Positions 1 through 7,528 of a DNA stretch of 29,578 nt are shown one piece after another; position 1 is the stretch's first letter; every line of letters starts with the position of its first letter. The notes under the pieces were generated by a model. That model saw nothing but the letters and a program-made list of their open reading frames with translations. It did not search any database and was not told the DNA's origin. This stretch comes from Saprospiraceae bacterium (GTDB lineage Bacteria > Bacteroidota > Bacteroidia > Chitinophagales > Saprospiraceae). The position numbers were made by a program, and so were the translations under genes. Location: NCBI GenBank assembly GCA_016710585.1, contig JADJVN010000007.1, positions 1-29,578 of the forward strand, written 5' to 3'.

Positions 1-1132
1 GTTCCGTAATGACCTATTTAAAGCAGTATACAGGTAGAAATATTTTCTCACCGTTATTACTTAAAGTTCAGTTCGCCATTTTTGTAGTTTCAGTGCTTGC
101 CATCCTAATCTCCTACTGTTTGGGTATATTTGGCGGAAGAGAATACTGGGAATTTCATCCTCTAATTGCACTACCTATAGTCATTGGATGGATACTTTTC
201 ATCTTCAATTTTATAAAGTCAGTAGGAAGCCTGAATAACCTGCCAGTCTATGTGTGGATGTGGCTAACCGGATTATTCTTTTTTCTCTTCACTTTTTTGG
301 AATCTTATCTGTGGATATTCCCATATTTCAGGAACAACATCGTAAATGATATGCACATTGCAATGGAAGTCCTACATGGCTCTATGGTTGATCCTGGAAT
401 ATGTTGATTCATGGGAGTAGCATCTTTCTAATGGAAAAATCAGTGGCAGTTAAAAATATAGTCATGCAACTGATTGCTTTCATCCTTTATTTTACAGGAT
501 TGTTTAACTTAATGTTTAACTCAGGTCACTACATGCACCTTGCACAATCCCATTCATTTGTAAAATATATTAGTTATGCAGTAAGTACGACGGGAGTTGT
601 TTATTTTAGGAAGGATCATCTGGCAATGGAAATCATCTGTAAGTGAAGCTCGCAAACTTTAACACTGCATACAGCATACCGTTTCCTAATGGCTGCCGAT
701 ATTTGGATCTTTCTAAGATTGATTCTCGCCACAGCGATGTCTATTCCGGCCATAAATGATATACACACGGCACTCATATTACTGTAGCGCATACGATGGT
801 GCACAATAGGCATCAATAGTTTTCTTTTGCTGGCCATTGCATTTGATATTTTGAAAGATAGTTGTGTGCCAACGACGAAAAGTATCAACAGGGTAAATCG
901 TGGCTTTTACACAACCAATGTTTTGCTTTTGATTTTTTGGGATTAGTTTGATCGATAGCAGGAGTGCTAAAGCAAGATGGCAAATGGGTGATGGAAAGAT
1001 GGCTTTTGGAACGATGATGCTACAATTGAGGCCATATTTTATCGTGTTTTTGTGTCAGGAATGTCTTTATTAACGGGATTTTACCTTTATTTTATTCCCT
1101 TTAACAAAAAATTAGGTATTCTGTCAGTTTAA
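1..1132 (+). pseudogene. norB: NorB-like haem-copper nitric oxide reductase, decayed and truncated by window edge
   Basis: The intact enzyme is a membrane protein that reduces NO to N2O. The reading frame is open to base 1, so the 5' part is missing. Bases 9-407 encode hydrophobic helices with GREYWEFHP and LFTFLESYLW, typical of NorB/cbb3-like subunit I. The frame breaks near 370-400, resumes at 401 (HGSSIFLMEK), breaks again near 600, and then passes through several frames. At 763-792 a short frame reads THGTHITVAH, the paired-histidine haem and metal ligand motif of NorB. The tail at about 990-1132 reads FYRVFVSGMSLLTGFYLY and ends in TAA. At least four frameshifts make it non-functional. 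The decayed neighbours (pterin synthase, Rrf2 regulator) fit a lost NO-detoxification locus. Family assignment is firm; the exact subfamily (NorB or quinol NorZ) is not. Confidence 0.85.
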
Positions 1133-1218
1133 AAAAGTTCTAAAACAAGTTGTTGCTGAAGAAATAAATTCTGGTATTTTTGCGATCGATTAATATCAAC
1201 TAACACAATACAGGAAAA

Positions 1219-1648
1219 TGTTATCACTTTCTAAAATATTTCACTTGAAATGGCTCATGCTATATATGGCTATTCGGGGGGCATGTAAAGACATACATGG
1301 CCAATTCTTATGAACTTCATGTATCCGTATGCTCTGATTCAGAGGATACAAATTATATTCCTGCACCGGGCCTTTTGATCGATTTCCTAAGGATATAAAA
1401 AATTAGTTACAGAACTGATAGTCAATAAGATGGATCATCATTTAGGTTCTTATCTCAAGACTTCCTGAATAATAATAAACCTTTCCGCTGCGGAAAACCT
1501 GGTCAATCTTGAAGCAGAACCAACTGCTGAGAATCTGATAATCTTCATAAGGAATTTGATAAAAGAGCACCTTCCTGAACATATTAGGCTAACTCACCCA
1601 AAGTTATATGAAACTAAAGATTCATATGCCGAATGGTTTGAAAAGTAA
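1219..1648 (+). pseudogene. 6-pyruvoyl-tetrahydropterin synthase / QueD-family protein, decayed
   Basis: Members of this family use a zinc site to convert 7,8-dihydroneopterin triphosphate to pterin products. Joining frames from the ATG at 1219 gives MLSLSKIF, then MAHAIYGYSG, ACKDIHG, SYELHVSVCSDSEDTNY, APGLLIDF, VTELIVNKMDHH, LNNNKP and finally ENLIIFIRNLIKEH through DSYAEWFEK with TAA at 1646-1648. The CKxIHGHsYELHV block and the DHH are the zinc-ligand and catalytic signatures of the family. At least five single-base shifts interrupt it, two of them next to G runs (around 1275 and 1445). It is clearly inactive. It sits directly after the norB remnant on the same strand and was probably part of the same operon. 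The frame reconstruction was done by eye. Confidence 0.8.
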
Positions 1649-2130
1649 CAAACACTTTAATCATTCACTCAAGTTTCGGCAGTTAAGAAACAAAGGTAGA
1701 TGGTCCTGCAGCTGCGGGATTAGTTGTTAGATGGAGGTTAGTCAATTGATCCATATTTTTCTTTAAAAGGTTTAAGAGAAAATATATCCATATGATTGAT
1801 GGAAAGTCATCTAAAATCTACCTTTAACATTTTATTAAAATTTAAAAAAATCTTCAAAAGAAAAATTATACTACCGAAACTTAAGTCATTCATATTTATA
1901 GTTATTCTTCATTTAGATAGATTTAGGATTGATTTCCAATATATTGCGGACTTTCTTGCTTTTGATAATTTGGTTTATAATATAAAAGTTACCCATTATT
2001 TTTATCTTTTTTCCATTATTAAACCAAAGCATTATATTTGAGCTTCTGAGGGCAATACACCTTTGTGCACTTACTACCAAATCCTGAATATCTTAAAATA
2101 ATATTCAAAAAAAACCGTTTATACTACCAT
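1649..2130. other. Gene-free stretch with leader of the Rrf2 remnant
   Basis: This 480-base AT-rich interval holds one open frame (1796-2041). Its product is made almost only of K, I, F and L and has no recognisable domain, so I read it as chance. The one supported signal is the TATATTTG box at 2033-2040. Nothing else is seen. Confidence 0.5.
2033..2040 (+). promoter_or_regulatory. Bacteroidota -7 box upstream of the Rrf2 gene
   Basis: TATATTTG matches the Bacteroidota -7 consensus TAnnTTTG and lies about 90 bases before the Rrf2 ATG. No convincing TTTG is seen at the expected -33 position (about 2010), so the call is weak. The gene it would drive is broken. Confidence 0.35.
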
Positions 2131-2681
2131 ATGTTTTCAAAAGCAACAGAGTATGCCCTAAGGGCCACAATTTTTATAGCCCAAAAAAGTTCAATAGACA
2201 ACAAATTGGTGATAGAAACGATTGCAGAAGCTATTGATTCGCCAAAATCCTTTACGGCTAAGATCATGCAATCACTTACCAAAAACAATTGTGTCATCAG
2301 TTCAATGCGCGGTCCTAATGGTGGATTCTATATAACAGAAAGTGCAAAGAAATTACAGGTAAGGGCAGTATTAAAAGCCATGGGAGAAAGTGGGATGCTG
2401 GATAAATGTGTATTGGGTCCCTCAAACAATGCTCAGGACTAAACCCATGTCCAATGCATCACGAATACAAAACTATAAAACACGAATTAATCTGTTTATT
2501 TGAGAACAAAACTATTCAAGAACTCGCCGATGATCTAGTCGGTGGTGATGCCTTAGCAATAAAAAGTAGAATAAACAGGGACACAATCTATTCGCAATTG
2601 CCGAATACACATTTGTATGAACCACGCTTGCCTGACAACAGAGGCAGGGATTTAATTGATTGCACTGATTTCACTGATTAG
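2131..2681 (+). pseudogene. Rrf2-family [Fe-S] transcriptional regulator, frameshifted
   Basis: Rrf2 proteins such as NsrR and IscR sense NO or Fe-S status through a three-cysteine cluster site. The ATG at 2131 is preferred because MFSKATEYALRAT is the standard Rrf2 N-terminus; the longer open frame from 2065 adds an unrelated extension. The wHTH is complete (ETIAEAIDSPKSFTAKIMQ) and followed by the wing MRGPNGGFYI. The frame runs to CVLGPSNNAQD and stops at about 2442. The overlapping frame from 2406 carries the missing half, LKQCSGLNPCPMHHEYKTIKHEL, so the C-x-C-x-PCPMH cluster loop is split by a small indel in the CCC at 2419-2421. The product would keep its DNA-binding domain and only the first cluster cysteine. 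Context suggests it once controlled the neighbouring NO-response genes. Confidence 0.85.
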
Positions 2682-3111
2682 TTTACAAAATTAGAAGTTA
2701 GAAATATGAAATTAGAATGATTCCCGAAAAGCAACTTTATTTAATTGAAATATTAACTGTCAATAATCGCATGAAATTAACATCACGAAGTTAAGCTCTT
2801 ATCACCTTATCACCCGATCACGTGATAATTCTTTACCGATTACTTTTGCTACTTTCCGATACAAATTGTTCAGCTAAAATGTAAAGCCCTATCAATAAAG
2901 GGTTTCAAAGGTTGCGCTAGTACACCTTAATACCCGAACACGGAAAATTCTTACCGATACTTACTTCCGTCAAAGTATTTGGGCAAACAACTGGGCAACA
3001 AAACCCACTAAAACAAGTAAGCAAGTAAAGCACAAAGAAAAGAAAATATTTAGTTTGGTGTAGAGTGTGTTTGTCCTTATCATAAGCAAAAGGCGAAGAT
3101 AAGTTTTTACA
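2682..3111. other. Gene-free junction between the decayed NO locus and the mobile-looking cassette
   Basis: No open frame of note. It contains a near-duplicate block at 2803 and 2923 (listed separately), the 10-bp palindrome ATCACGTGAT at 2817-2826, and a tandem GGGCAA pair near 2981 and 2993. No tRNA is visible. It could hold an old integration junction, but no integrase is in the window. Confidence 0.45.
2803..2969. repeat. Imperfect direct repeat, two copies 120 bp apart
   Basis: Copy 1 at 2803-2847 begins CACCTTATCACCCGATCACG. Copy 2 at 2923-2969 begins CACCTTAATACCCGAACACG. Both continue with an AATTCTTTACCGAT or AATTCTTACCGAT block and then a CTTTCCG or CTTCCG element. The copies agree at most positions, with small indels, and are separated by about 75 bases of unrelated sequence. 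Direct repeats of this type can be protein-binding sites or duplicated ends of an inserted element. No function is shown by the sequence. Confidence 0.6.
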
Positions 3112-3300
3112 CTATCTTAATTGACTAACAACTGCTTCCAATTGTAAGCCCATATACTGGCAGAACTCTTCAACTGTAACAACTTGGTGTTGTTGCTTGT
3201 TGAAGTACTCTTTAATCCTCTTAATAAGGTATCTACCATATCTGTCACTTTTGCCTGTGATTATCTGAATGTCTTTCGGATAAATACACAGTCTATTCAT
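3112..3300 (-). CDS. Small basic HTH-like protein (62 aa), unknown function
   Basis: A 62-residue product starting MNRLCIYPKDIQIITGKSDR with a central block YGRYLIKRIKEYF and a C-terminal TVEEFCQYMGLQ. The two short helical segments, IQIITGKSDRYGRYLIKRI and EEFCQYMGL, look like a compact helix-turn-helix with a Bacteroidota style of 'YPKDI..I.G.S.RyGR' opening. I recall similar small proteins in this phylum but know no characterised function; DNA binding is an inference from the basic helical pattern. It lies divergent to the 3509 gene with a 208-bp shared upstream region, has its own TATCTTTG box, and has an inverted repeat in its leader. That arrangement would suit a regulator of the pair. 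Confidence 0.7.
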   Translation of the reverse strand: MNRLCIYPKDIQIITGKSDRYGRYLIKRIKEYFNKQQHQVVTVEEFCQYMGLQLEAVVSQLR

Positions 3301-3323
3301 TTTTAATTTTTACTTTTCATAAT

Positions 3324-3342
3324 CTATCCATACTTCGGATAG
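3324..3342. repeat. Inverted repeat in leader of the small HTH gene
   Basis: CTATCC-atacttc-GGATAG is a perfect 6-bp inverted repeat with a 7-base spacer, lying 24-42 bases before the minus-strand ATG and just downstream of its predicted promoter. It could be an operator for the HTH protein or an RNA hairpin. Confidence 0.5.
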
Positions 3343-3355
3343 GTAGTATCTATTG

Positions 3356-3363
3356 CAAAGATA
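3356..3363 (-). promoter_or_regulatory. -7 box for the small HTH gene
   Basis: On the minus strand the bases read TATCTTTG, a full match to the TAnnTTTG -7 consensus, about 56 bases before the ATG at 3300. Transcription would begin near 3349, placing the 3324-3342 inverted repeat in the transcript. No strong -33 element is seen. Confidence 0.5.
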
Positions 3364-3437
3364 TACTTATTTACTATGCGGTAAAAGTGTGTTTGTTGGA
3401 ATAATGTGGCAAATAACGGAAATGTCGGAAGTGCAGG

Positions 3438-3469
3438 TTTGTAAGGGCTTATTTAGTGGTTTAGTTTTG
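3438..3469 (+). promoter_or_regulatory. Promoter for the 3509 gene
   Basis: TTTG at 3438-3441 and TAGTTTTG at 3462-3469 are separated by 20 bases. This fits the Bacteroidota arrangement (TTTG, about 19-21 bases, TAnnTTTG). It lies 40 bases before the ATG at 3509. No Shine-Dalgarno sequence is seen, as usual for the phylum. Confidence 0.55.
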
Positions 3470-3508
3470 TATCAAATTGTTTTTATAACTCATTAAATAT
3501 TTAAAAAA

Positions 3509-4267
3509 ATGGCACAACAAAAAGGCATTATAAAACTGGATGGTACAATTGGTGGTATCACCTTTTACAAATCACAAGACGGAGCCTTATTTGGCACGTG
3601 AAAAGGCGGTGTATCTGCTGACCGAATTGCAAATGATCCAAACTTTCAACGTACCCGTGAAAACGGCGCTGAATTTGGAAGAGCTGGTAAAGCTGGTAAA
3701 ATTCTACGTACTTCATTAAGAGCTTTACTGCAAAATGTATCTGATAGTAGAATGGTTAGCCGTTTGACAAAACAAATGGTTAAGGTAATTCAGATGGATG
3801 CTGTCAACCCTCGTGGAGAAAGAAATGTAATTGATGGTGAAGCTGAATTGTTGTTGGGCTTTGAGTTCAATATTAACGGCAAGTTAGGGACTACCATTTA
3901 TGCACCATATACAAGCAATATTGACCGTCCTACTGGTGTTTTGGGTGTAGATATTCCTTCTTATATTCCTTCCAATATGATTGCTGCACCTGGTGGTACT
4001 ACACACTACAAAATTATTTCTGCTGGTGTGGATGTTGATTTTGAAAATGAAACTTATGTTGTTGATAGTAATGCATCTGCGATACTTCCTTGGGATGCTG
4101 TTGCTACTACTGCATTAACGCTTACCAATACCGTTACCGCTGCAAGTACACATCCTCTTTTCCTTGCATTGGGCATTGAATTTTATCAAGAAGTAAACGG
4201 CACAATGTACCCACTGAAAAACGGGTCATACAATGCACTTTCTTTGGTAGCAGTTAGTGGTATGTAA
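3509..4267 (+). pseudogene. Conserved Bacteroidota protein of unknown function, with an internal stop between two apparent compensating indels
   Basis: The frame from ATG 3509 starts MAQQKGIIKLDGTIGGITFY, meets TGA at 3599-3601, and continues in the same frame as KGGVSADRIANDPNFQRTREN to a TAA at 4265-4267. The stop lies in a six-codon patch (3587-3604). Read with one T fewer at the start and one A more at the end, that patch gives YLAREK, which restores a natural GAYLAREKGGV. So one inserted T and one lost A explain the stop while the outer frame is kept. The rest is intact: a basic middle (FGRAGKAGKILRTSLRALLQ) and a beta-rich C-terminal part with a DVDFENETYVVD core. I recall related proteins in multiple copies in Bacteroidota genomes, without known function. 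A shorter product could start at the ATG at 3752. It has its own promoter and terminator. It could also be a sequencing error. Confidence 0.7.
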
Positions 4268-4298
4268 TTTCATAAATATTCTTTCTTATCGGTTAAAT

Positions 4299-4333
4299 AG
4301 AAGCCCTGCCCTTGTGGTGGGGCTTCTTGTTTT
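4299..4333 (+). terminator. Intrinsic terminator of the 3509 gene
   Basis: AGAAGCCC pairs with GGGCTTCT (8 bp, 4299-4306 with 4320-4327) around a 13-base loop and is followed by TGTTTT. It lies 32 bases after the stop codon. A weaker GCCC/GGGC hairpin follows at 4348-4360. Confidence 0.8.
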
Positions 4334-4625
4334 AAAGCAATAGCAAAGCCCTAAAAGGGCAATGCTGAAAGCTCACGAACACCTGATGGATAACACCACA
4401 CATAACAGCCACAAGGCAACTGATAAACCTTGATGCCAAAAACTGGCTGATGTGCTAACGGGAGACCTGCGGATGTAACGGCTGATAAGCAAAAGGTGAA
4501 AGCTGCAAGTGCTGATGGAGAATCCATGCGGAGTAAAAGGACAAATGCCTAACTGGCTGCCTGCTGAAATATGTGGATGATTTTGCATAATGAAATAATT
4601 TTATATGCCTCTCACAGTATGGGAT

Positions 4626-4703
4626 AAAAACCAAAAGGAAACGGAATAAATGATAGCCCTTGTGCGGTGGCTTTGTGTTTATGCCGTAGTCTTTTGGTTT
4701 TTT
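4626..4703. repeat. Long hairpin element, copy A
   Basis: The left arm at 4626-4649 contains AACCAAAAGGAAACGGAATA. The right arm at 4679-4703 contains TTATGCCGTAGTCTTTTGGT. Reverse-complementing the right arm gives a sequence that differs from the left by a few positions, so the arms form an imperfect stem of about 24 bp. The 29-base interior has its own AGCC/GGCT hairpin. The arms recur in copy B at 5348-5454. Confidence 0.7.
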
Positions 4704-4712
4704 AGTGTTGGC

Positions 4713-4741
4713 TTTGTGCGTCTGCCCCCTTGCTATCTTTG
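4713..4741 (+). promoter_or_regulatory. Orphan Bacteroidota promoter
   Basis: TTTG (4713-4716), 17 bases, then TATCTTTG (4734-4741) followed by CAT. The -7 element is a full match to the phylum consensus. The first ATG downstream (4754) opens a 59-codon frame with no recognisable features, so a non-coding transcript is as likely. A second TATCTTTG occurs at 4922-4929. Confidence 0.4.
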
Positions 4742-5103
4742 CATCAAATTTTTATGGTGCAAAAGCATTTCCCAGGTTATGGCAGCCACAACGGCTACCT
4801 TTTAAAGTGCCTGTACATCATTGCTTTTTTTACATCGGCTAAGAGTGCCAATGTTTCGTATATCTGTTTTTCTTTTCGTTCCATCAGCTTGACTTTATGT
4901 ACATCCGCACAAAGGCATATTTATCTTTGCTGACTGCTTCCGGCTTGTGCCTTAATGGTGCTTTTAAAATCACATGCGAATAAACGGAATAACTGAACCA
5001 GTGAGGAACTGATGAAAATGCTTTGCTTTCCACAAGCTGAAAGAAAGGGTTTTTGTAAAATCCATATCATCTGAATTTTGCAGGCAATTACAAAGCAATT
5101 GGG

Positions 5104-5143
5104 GCAAGGCTTTTCAAGTGGTTTACCACTATTTAAACCTTGC
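5104..5143. repeat. Nested hairpin
   Basis: Outer arms GCAAGG (5104-5109) and CCTTGC (5138-5143) enclose an inner AGTGG-ttta-CCACT hairpin (5117-5130). This is a compact structured element between the two long hairpin copies. It is not a tRNA. Confidence 0.5.
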
Positions 5144-5333
5144 ATAAAATGTAAACATCAAAATCGGTTGTTTGATTTTTTGGAGTTGAATGTGTGAATT
5201 TTTGGACTGTGCATAATACTTGCTTTAAAGCTTTAATCTGCTTTTCCCCTTGTTTGTGCTGTGCTTCGCTTACACTCCGCAACACATATATAATTTGACA
5301 AAGAAAAAAACAGAAAAAAAGAAAGCATTCTGA

Positions 5334-5482
5334 TAGGTGGCGTGGCTAAAAAACCAAAAGGAAACGGAATAAGTCCCGAAGGGTGAAAGGCAAATACCAA
5401 TAAAAAATAAAAGATTATTTGCCTTTCATTATGCCGTAGTCTTTTGTTTTTTTTATCAGCGTGGGCTTGAGTGAGCCACCTA
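5334..5482. repeat. Long hairpin element, copy B, three nested stems
   Basis: Outer TAGGTGGC (5334-5341) pairs with GCCACCTA (5475-5482). The middle arms repeat copy A: 5348-5372 containing AAACCAAAAGGAAACGGAAT, and 5429-5454 containing TTATGCCGTAGTCTTTTGTT. The inner stem GAAAGGCAAATA (5385-5396) pairs perfectly with TATTTGCCTTTC (5416-5427). All three stems are in register, so the 149-base block can fold as one long broken hairpin. Copies A and B share arms but not interiors, which suggests selection on, or mobility through, the arms. Confidence 0.7.
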
Positions 5483-6070
5483 ATTTTGCTGCACTTTTTA
5501 TTTTTATTTTTTTTATCCTCTTTTCAAAACTGTATTCAGGATTTCTCAATAAAAATTCCATTGATAAAAACCGATTGGCTTAAATCAAATCACTATTAAA
5601 AACGAAATGTCTTTAGTGTTGGATTGGGGCTATATGTCGCAGAAAAATAAAGCATACCATACAGTAGTAGCGTAGGGAAAAAGCAAGTGTATGACTGAAT
5701 GGAATGTTGCAAAAGTGCGGAGGTGCTTGGAGTGGCTTGTAGCTTTTGCTTTGTGTGTGATTGCGTTTTTTGTAAATTATTTCAACACAAAAAACATTGT
5801 AGCGGTGGCAAAGCAAAAGCCAAGACACGGAAAGCAAAGGGTTGGTTTTGCAATATGGAATGAGGGAATACTCTTGCTGTGCGGTGCAAAATAAATGGTG
5901 AAATGAATGGAAGTGTAATGTAGTGGAAGATAGTGTAGCGAAGCGAAACGCTGTAACGAAATGGAACTGGAATGAATGAACCTTTTATTGCACATTGCCA
6001 TCAACAACTAATGCTTTATTTTTTTCTGCACCGCTGAAAAGGGTGGTTGGGGTGTGTGGCTTTGGGGGCC

Positions 6071-6482
6071 GTGCGGTGGGAGAAAAGACGGTTTCCATTT
6101 TATCAAAATGGTTATGGTATTGGCCATTTAACATAATGTTATTATGTGACAGCCTGTGTGGTTGGATGCTTGCATAAGCGATGGCAAAAGTCTGTGCAGC
6201 GAACACATAATGCCACATTATGTTATTTAGCTTCAGGCAGTTTTTATACTGGCATAAGCGGAACGGTGGTGGTGGTTGGAGGTAGCGTTTTTTTGTTGCT
6301 ATGTGTGTGTTGGCTTGGCTCTTTGGCTGTGGAGCAAAGCGTAAGAGGCAATGTGCCAAATGCTTGGGGAGCATAGCCATAAAAATATGACAGTTAAAAA
6401 CTGACTGCAATACCATAGAGTGCTTTGAAGCGTTTGCCTTGTGTGATGGCAAAGCACTAAGCCGTCTTTTCTGTGCGGTGGG
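6071..6482. repeat. Paired direct-plus-inverted repeat bracket
   Basis: GTGCGGTGGG occurs at 6071-6080 and 6473-6482 in the same orientation. The 11-mer AGAAAAGACGG directly after the first (6081-6091) is found as its reverse complement directly before the second (6462-6472). The 370 bases between are gene-free and hold the ATTATG palindromes. The bracket could be ends of a small insertion. Confidence 0.5.
6129..6225. repeat. Two palindromes that are inverted copies of each other
   Basis: CATAATgttATTATG lies in 6129-6149 and CATAATGccaCATTATG in 6204-6225. Each is self-complementary, and the two 21-22 base blocks are also complementary to each other, so alternative folds exist. The spacer is 54 bases. 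Confidence 0.55.
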
Positions 6483-6605
6483 TCGGGGGGGAGATTTAGT
6501 TTTGTATGTATTTTTAGCTATTAATAAATGAAATTATATTGATGAGAACGTTGCTCGCCACATCGGAAATAATTTTTTACATAAACTGATTTAGTAATAA
6601 TTGAA

Positions 6606-7523
6606 TCAACAGCGATAAACTTGTAAAATAGTCATACCCTTTTCATAATTTATAAAGTTTTCAATTTTCACTTTGTATTTATTTGTTTCAAGGAACACAA
6701 TCCATTTTTGTATGATAATTGCTTCATCATCTCTTTTTGAATCATCTAGTAAAATCGTAAATCTATCCGAGAAGTATTCATGCAGTATAGGGATTGCAGG
6801 ATAACGTGCTAATTCTTGCGTTATCCTAGGTGGGCCATCGACAATTAACATATCAATTTTATTTGAAAACTTTAGTTCATTTATATCATACCATTTCCAT
6901 TTTTGCTCTAAGTTATCGTATTCTATGAGAGGAGAATGCTTCACCACAGATTTCATTTCTAATTCATTTATGCCCATATTTTCACTTGTAATATTTGCAT
7001 AAGTAATATCGTGTTCTAAGGAGATTGATTCACCGTAATTATTTAGTTTTAAAGCTAATCCTATTATTACTGATGACACACCGCTGCCTGCTTCCAAAAC
7101 AAAAAGAGGTTTTTCTTTTAGAATCAACTCAACAATCTTTGCAAGAAAATCCGGGGACCCAGCCCAGCCTCTAGTAGCAGGTAAAAACTTCAGATTAGGC
7201 AAAGAATTATAAATAAAGAGTAGTGATTCAAGCTGCAAAAAATGATTTTCAAACCCTTCTTGTATTTTGGAAACTAATTCGTTTAACTCCAAATTAATTG
7301 GAGCTTTGGTTTTGATGTTTGCCGCATTTGCTTGATTTTGTGAAAGTGTATCTAACTTTTGTAAAATTGATTGTATGTCCAATTCATTTAACTTCTGATT
7401 TATTGCTTCTAATTTATTTTCCAATTTAATTATACTGTTCGACTGATTGGTGATAATAGCCAATTTTCTAGGGATAAATAATATCTCTTTAAACCAATTA
7501 AATATTTGTAGAAATAATTTCAT
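6606..7523 (-). CDS. Class I SAM-dependent methyltransferase with N-terminal coiled coil
   Basis: A 305-residue protein. Residues 25-75 form a heptad-like, Q/N/L-rich coiled coil. A Rossmann methyltransferase domain follows, with LPATRGWAGSPDFL (114-127), motif I VLEAGSGVSS (142-151), an acidic motif II SLEHD (168-172) and MLIVDGPP (225-232). This resembles the methyltransferase-24/TylF-like group that acts on sugars or small molecules in surface-glycan and natural-product clusters. It is the last gene of the long minus-strand run, 5 bases after the HD gene, and no clear terminator follows. Substrate unknown. Domain assignment is good; role as a tailoring enzyme of the cluster is inferred. 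Confidence 0.8.
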   Translation of the reverse strand: MKLFLQIFNWFKEILFIPRKLAIITNQSNSIIKLENKLEAINQKLNELDIQSILQKLDTLSQNQANAANIKTKAPINLELNELVSKIQEGFENHFLQLESLLFIYNSLPNLKFLPATRGWAGSPDFLAKIVELILKEKPLFVLEAGSGVSSVIIGLALKLNNYGESISLEHDITYANITSENMGINELEMKSVVKHSPLIEYDNLEQKWKWYDINELKFSNKIDMLIVDGPPRITQELARYPAIPILHEYFSDRFTILLDDSKRDDEAIIIQKWIVFLETNKYKVKIENFINYEKGMTILQVYRC

Positions 7524-7528
7524 GTAAA

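Larger units (their letters stand above)
4334..6605. other. 2.3-kb repeat-rich gene-free region
   Basis: No convincing gene is found. Open frames here (for example 4373-4588 minus, 5985-6452 minus, 5691-5894 plus) give compositions rich in C, H, S and Q with no domain or sensible start context. Base composition differs from the flanks: G and T are enriched on the + strand after about 5700, with many GTG and GGTGG runs. The motif TGCGGTG recurs at about 4663, 5880, 6072 and 6474, always on the + strand. Several long inverted repeats are listed separately. At 4362 a short frame MLKAHEHLMDNTTHNSHK and, in another frame, LMENPCGVKGQMPNWLPAE hint at a badly decayed gene. The region looks like a mobile-element arm, a structured-RNA locus or a graveyard. 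Confidence 0.6.

Noticed and set aside
1796..2041. 81-codon open frame on the + strand
   Set aside because: Low-complexity K/I/F/L product in AT-rich DNA, no domain, no start context, and it overlaps the Rrf2 promoter region.
4362..4592. Possible decayed coding region with frames such as LMENPCGVKGQMPNWLPAE
   Set aside because: Fragments are short and in several frames and match nothing I know; noted only as a hint within the gene-free region.
4730..4933. Short + strand frame after the orphan promoter
   Set aside because: C/S-rich product without a recognisable pattern; the promoter may serve a non-coding RNA, so I do not call a gene.
5104..5143. tRNA-like cloverleaf
   Set aside because: Only two stems, no acceptor CCA region, no T-loop GTTC sequence and too short.
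4626..5482. CRISPR array or retron msr-msd
   Set aside because: Only two hairpin copies 700 bp apart with different interiors, and no Cas or reverse transcriptase gene in the window.
5985..6452. 155-codon minus-strand frame
   Set aside because: Composition rich in H, P, Q and C from translating G/T-biased DNA, internal palindromes within it, and no family resemblance.
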